Assembly (NCBI GenBank): GCA_002686675.1
Contig: NYYF01000019.1
Span: 8,319 to 16,318 of the forward strand
Direction: 5' to 3'
Length of the DNA stretch: 8,000 nt
From: Fidelibacterota bacterium
GTDB lineage: Bacteria; Marinisomatota; Marinisomatia; Marinisomatales; UBA8229
The notes below the pieces were generated by a model. That model was given only the letters and a program-made list of their open reading frames with translations. It searched no databases and was not told the DNA's origin. The position numbers were made by a program, and so were the translations under genes. Below, piece by piece: positions 6,731-8,000 of this stretch (the first letter of the stretch is position 1; the number at the start of each line of letters is the position of its first letter).

Positions 6731-7998
6731 AAAAACTGAATCGGACCCAGGATAAAAATATTCAGGTAGGCATTGATATTGGTTCCTCCAAATTCTGCTG
6801 TGCAATCGCAGAAATAGATCCTTCCAATCAAAATGTTAAGCTTCTGGGCGTTGGCTCCTGCCCTTCCAGTGGAATAAAAAAAGGATCCATAATCCACAGA
6901 GATAAAGTTATTGAAGAAATGGAAAAAGCTGTCACTGACGCAGAAATTATGGCGGATATTAAAGTGAATCGATCCTGGCTTACCATTTCCGGTGAACATG
7001 TAAGAGGAATCAATACTCAAGGAGCAATTGCCATTCAAAAACCTGGGCAATCTCCCTCAGAAACCGATCAGGAGATCCTAATAGAGGATGTTTACAAAGT
7101 ATTGGAATTAGCAAAAGCAATTTCATTCCCAGTTGACCGAAATATCCTTCACACTCTTCCCCAGGAATATATTATTGACACAATGGACGGTATTAAAGAT
7201 CCAGTGGGGATGTCAGGAAGAAGGCTTGAAGGGCGGGTACATTTGGTTACTGTGGCTACATCATCTGCATCCAACTTTATAAATTGTGCCGAGGAGCTGG
7301 GAATTTCGATTGATGGACTCGTTTTTCAGGGTTTGGCATCATCAATTTCTACAATCGACAAGGACGAGAAAGAATTGGGTGTCGCTGTTGTGGATATTGG
7401 TGCCGGGACAACAGACATCGTAGTCTATCTTGATGGAGGAGTTCGCCATACAGGAGTCATTCCCATTGGGTCCGATAGCATTACCAATGATATAGCAGTA
7501 ATGCTACAGGTAGGAAAGAAAGAAGCGGAAGAAATTAAGCTGAAATACGCTTCAGCTAAAGCTTCCATGGCATCTTCAGAATTGGAATTTGAACTTCCTG
7601 TGAAAAACGGAGGTATTTCACGGAAGATATCAGAACATGAACTTTCCCGCTATGTGGAGGCCCGCATGACAGAAATTCTCAACCTCATATCCCGGGAAAT
7701 ATCCAGGGCGGATATTCACCAGAAACTGACATACGGCCTGGTGTTTACCGGAGGGGGAGCTCAGTTATCAAACTTGGCGGGACTGGCTGAAGAAACGCTT
7801 AATATCCGTGCACGAATCGGTGCTCCAAAAGGAATTAGTGGAGTGGTTGATGTAGCCAGTACCCCTCACTACTCAGCCGCAATTGGGTTGATCCAATGGC
7901 CGTTACACTATCAGGACACTCAAGCCGGCATACACACTAATTTAACACCGGGAAAAGTGTTCAAAAAGTTTACAGCGTGGTTTAAAGAATTTTTTTGA
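6727..7998 (+). CDS. ftsA: Cell division protein FtsA (actin-like FtsZ membrane anchor)
   Basis: FtsA is an actin-family ATP-binding protein that polymerises on the inner membrane, tethers FtsZ and recruits later divisome proteins. The 423-residue product has phosphate-1 motif VGIDIGSSK at 14-22, and the FtsA-specific SHS2 (1C) domain at about 85-175, including HTLPQEY at 142-148 and DGIKDPVGMSGRRLEG. Phosphate-2 motif VVDIGAGTTDIVVY is at 221-234 and adenosine motif VFTGGGAQLSNL at 339-350. The last 15 residues (about 409-423) hold alternating Lys and bulky hydrophobics (VFKKFTAWFKEFF), a good amphipathic membrane-targeting helix. The SHS2 domain and this tail separate it from MreB and PilM. 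The ATG at 6727 overlaps the ftsQ stop (ATGA); an in-frame ATG at 6718 would add three residues. The gene is complete; ftsZ is expected immediately downstream but outside the window. Confidence 0.97.
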   Translation: MKKLNRTQDKNIQVGIDIGSSKFCCAIAEIDPSNQNVKLLGVGSCPSSGIKKGSIIHRDKVIEEMEKAVTDAEIMADIKVNRSWLTISGEHVRGINTQGAIAIQKPGQSPSETDQEILIEDVYKVLELAKAISFPVDRNILHTLPQEYIIDTMDGIKDPVGMSGRRLEGRVHLVTVATSSASNFINCAEELGISIDGLVFQGLASSISTIDKDEKELGVAVVDIGAGTTDIVVYLDGGVRHTGVIPIGSDSITNDIAVMLQVGKKEAEEIKLKYASAKASMASSELEFELPVKNGGISRKISEHELSRYVEARMTEILNLISREISRADIHQKLTYGLVFTGGGAQLSNLAGLAEETLNIRARIGAPKGISGVVDVASTPHYSAAIGLIQWPLHYQDTQAGIHTNLTPGKVFKKFTAWFKEFF

Positions 7999-8000
7999 TA

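Noticed and set aside
6700..7050. A 116-codon open frame on the minus strand across the ftsQ/ftsA junction
   Set aside because: It is antisense to the conserved N-terminus of FtsA and shows no domain or start signal, so it is a chance open frame.
7990..7998. A T-run at the ftsA end, considered as a terminator
   Set aside because: No GC-rich stem precedes it. The bases encode the final Phe residues of the membrane-targeting helix plus the stop, and ftsZ is expected to follow in the same operon.
1..8000. A novel defence, mobile or otherwise undescribed system
   Set aside because: Essentially every base is assigned to a well-known dcw gene with intact signature motifs. There is no intergenic space, repeat structure or foreign-looking gene to support anything else.

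Overview
The window is one uninterrupted stretch of a bacterial division and cell wall (dcw) gene cluster, all on the + strand. The order is the 3' end of mraY, then murD, ftsW, murG, murC, murB, ftsQ and ftsA. The window ends two bases after the ftsA stop codon; ftsZ would be expected next but is not visible. No RNA genes, mobile elements, repeats, CRISPR arrays, promoters or terminators were found. Gene junctions are overlaps or gaps of at most 5 bases, so the block reads as the middle of a single long operon whose promoter and terminator lie outside.

Layout: 1-42 mraY C-terminal tail; 42-1421 murD; 1418-2572 ftsW; 2565-3659 murG; 3665-5050 murC; 5052-5972 murB; 5969-6730 ftsQ (GTG start); 6727-7998 ftsA. 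Several starts are set here by the stop/start overlaps rather than by the longest possible reading frame: murD, ftsW, murG and ftsA each have in-frame upstream start codons that look less likely.

Together the genes cover most of the route from UDP-sugars to septal peptidoglycan. MurB makes UDP-MurNAc, MurC adds the first amino acid and MurD adds D-Glu. MraY and MurG build lipid I and lipid II at the membrane, and FtsW polymerises lipid II at the septum. FtsQ (divisome scaffold) and FtsA (membrane anchor for FtsZ) place this synthesis at the division site. All seven complete proteins have the expected length and key motifs and look functional.

Organism: an AT-leaning, probably diderm bacterium. 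MurG has a QEQNSYPG acceptor-side motif resembling what I recall of Bacteroidota-type MurG, and FtsA has an FCB-like (Fibrobacterota-Chlorobiota-Bacteroidota group) SHS2 region. Shine-Dalgarno signals are weak or absent at several starts, which is also common in that group. Unlike typical Bacteroidota clusters as I recall them, murB sits between murC and ftsQ. A lineage of the wider FCB assemblage, such as Marinimicrobia, is a reasonable guess, but this is inference. I see no previously undescribed system here; the findings are small sequence departures and start-site points.
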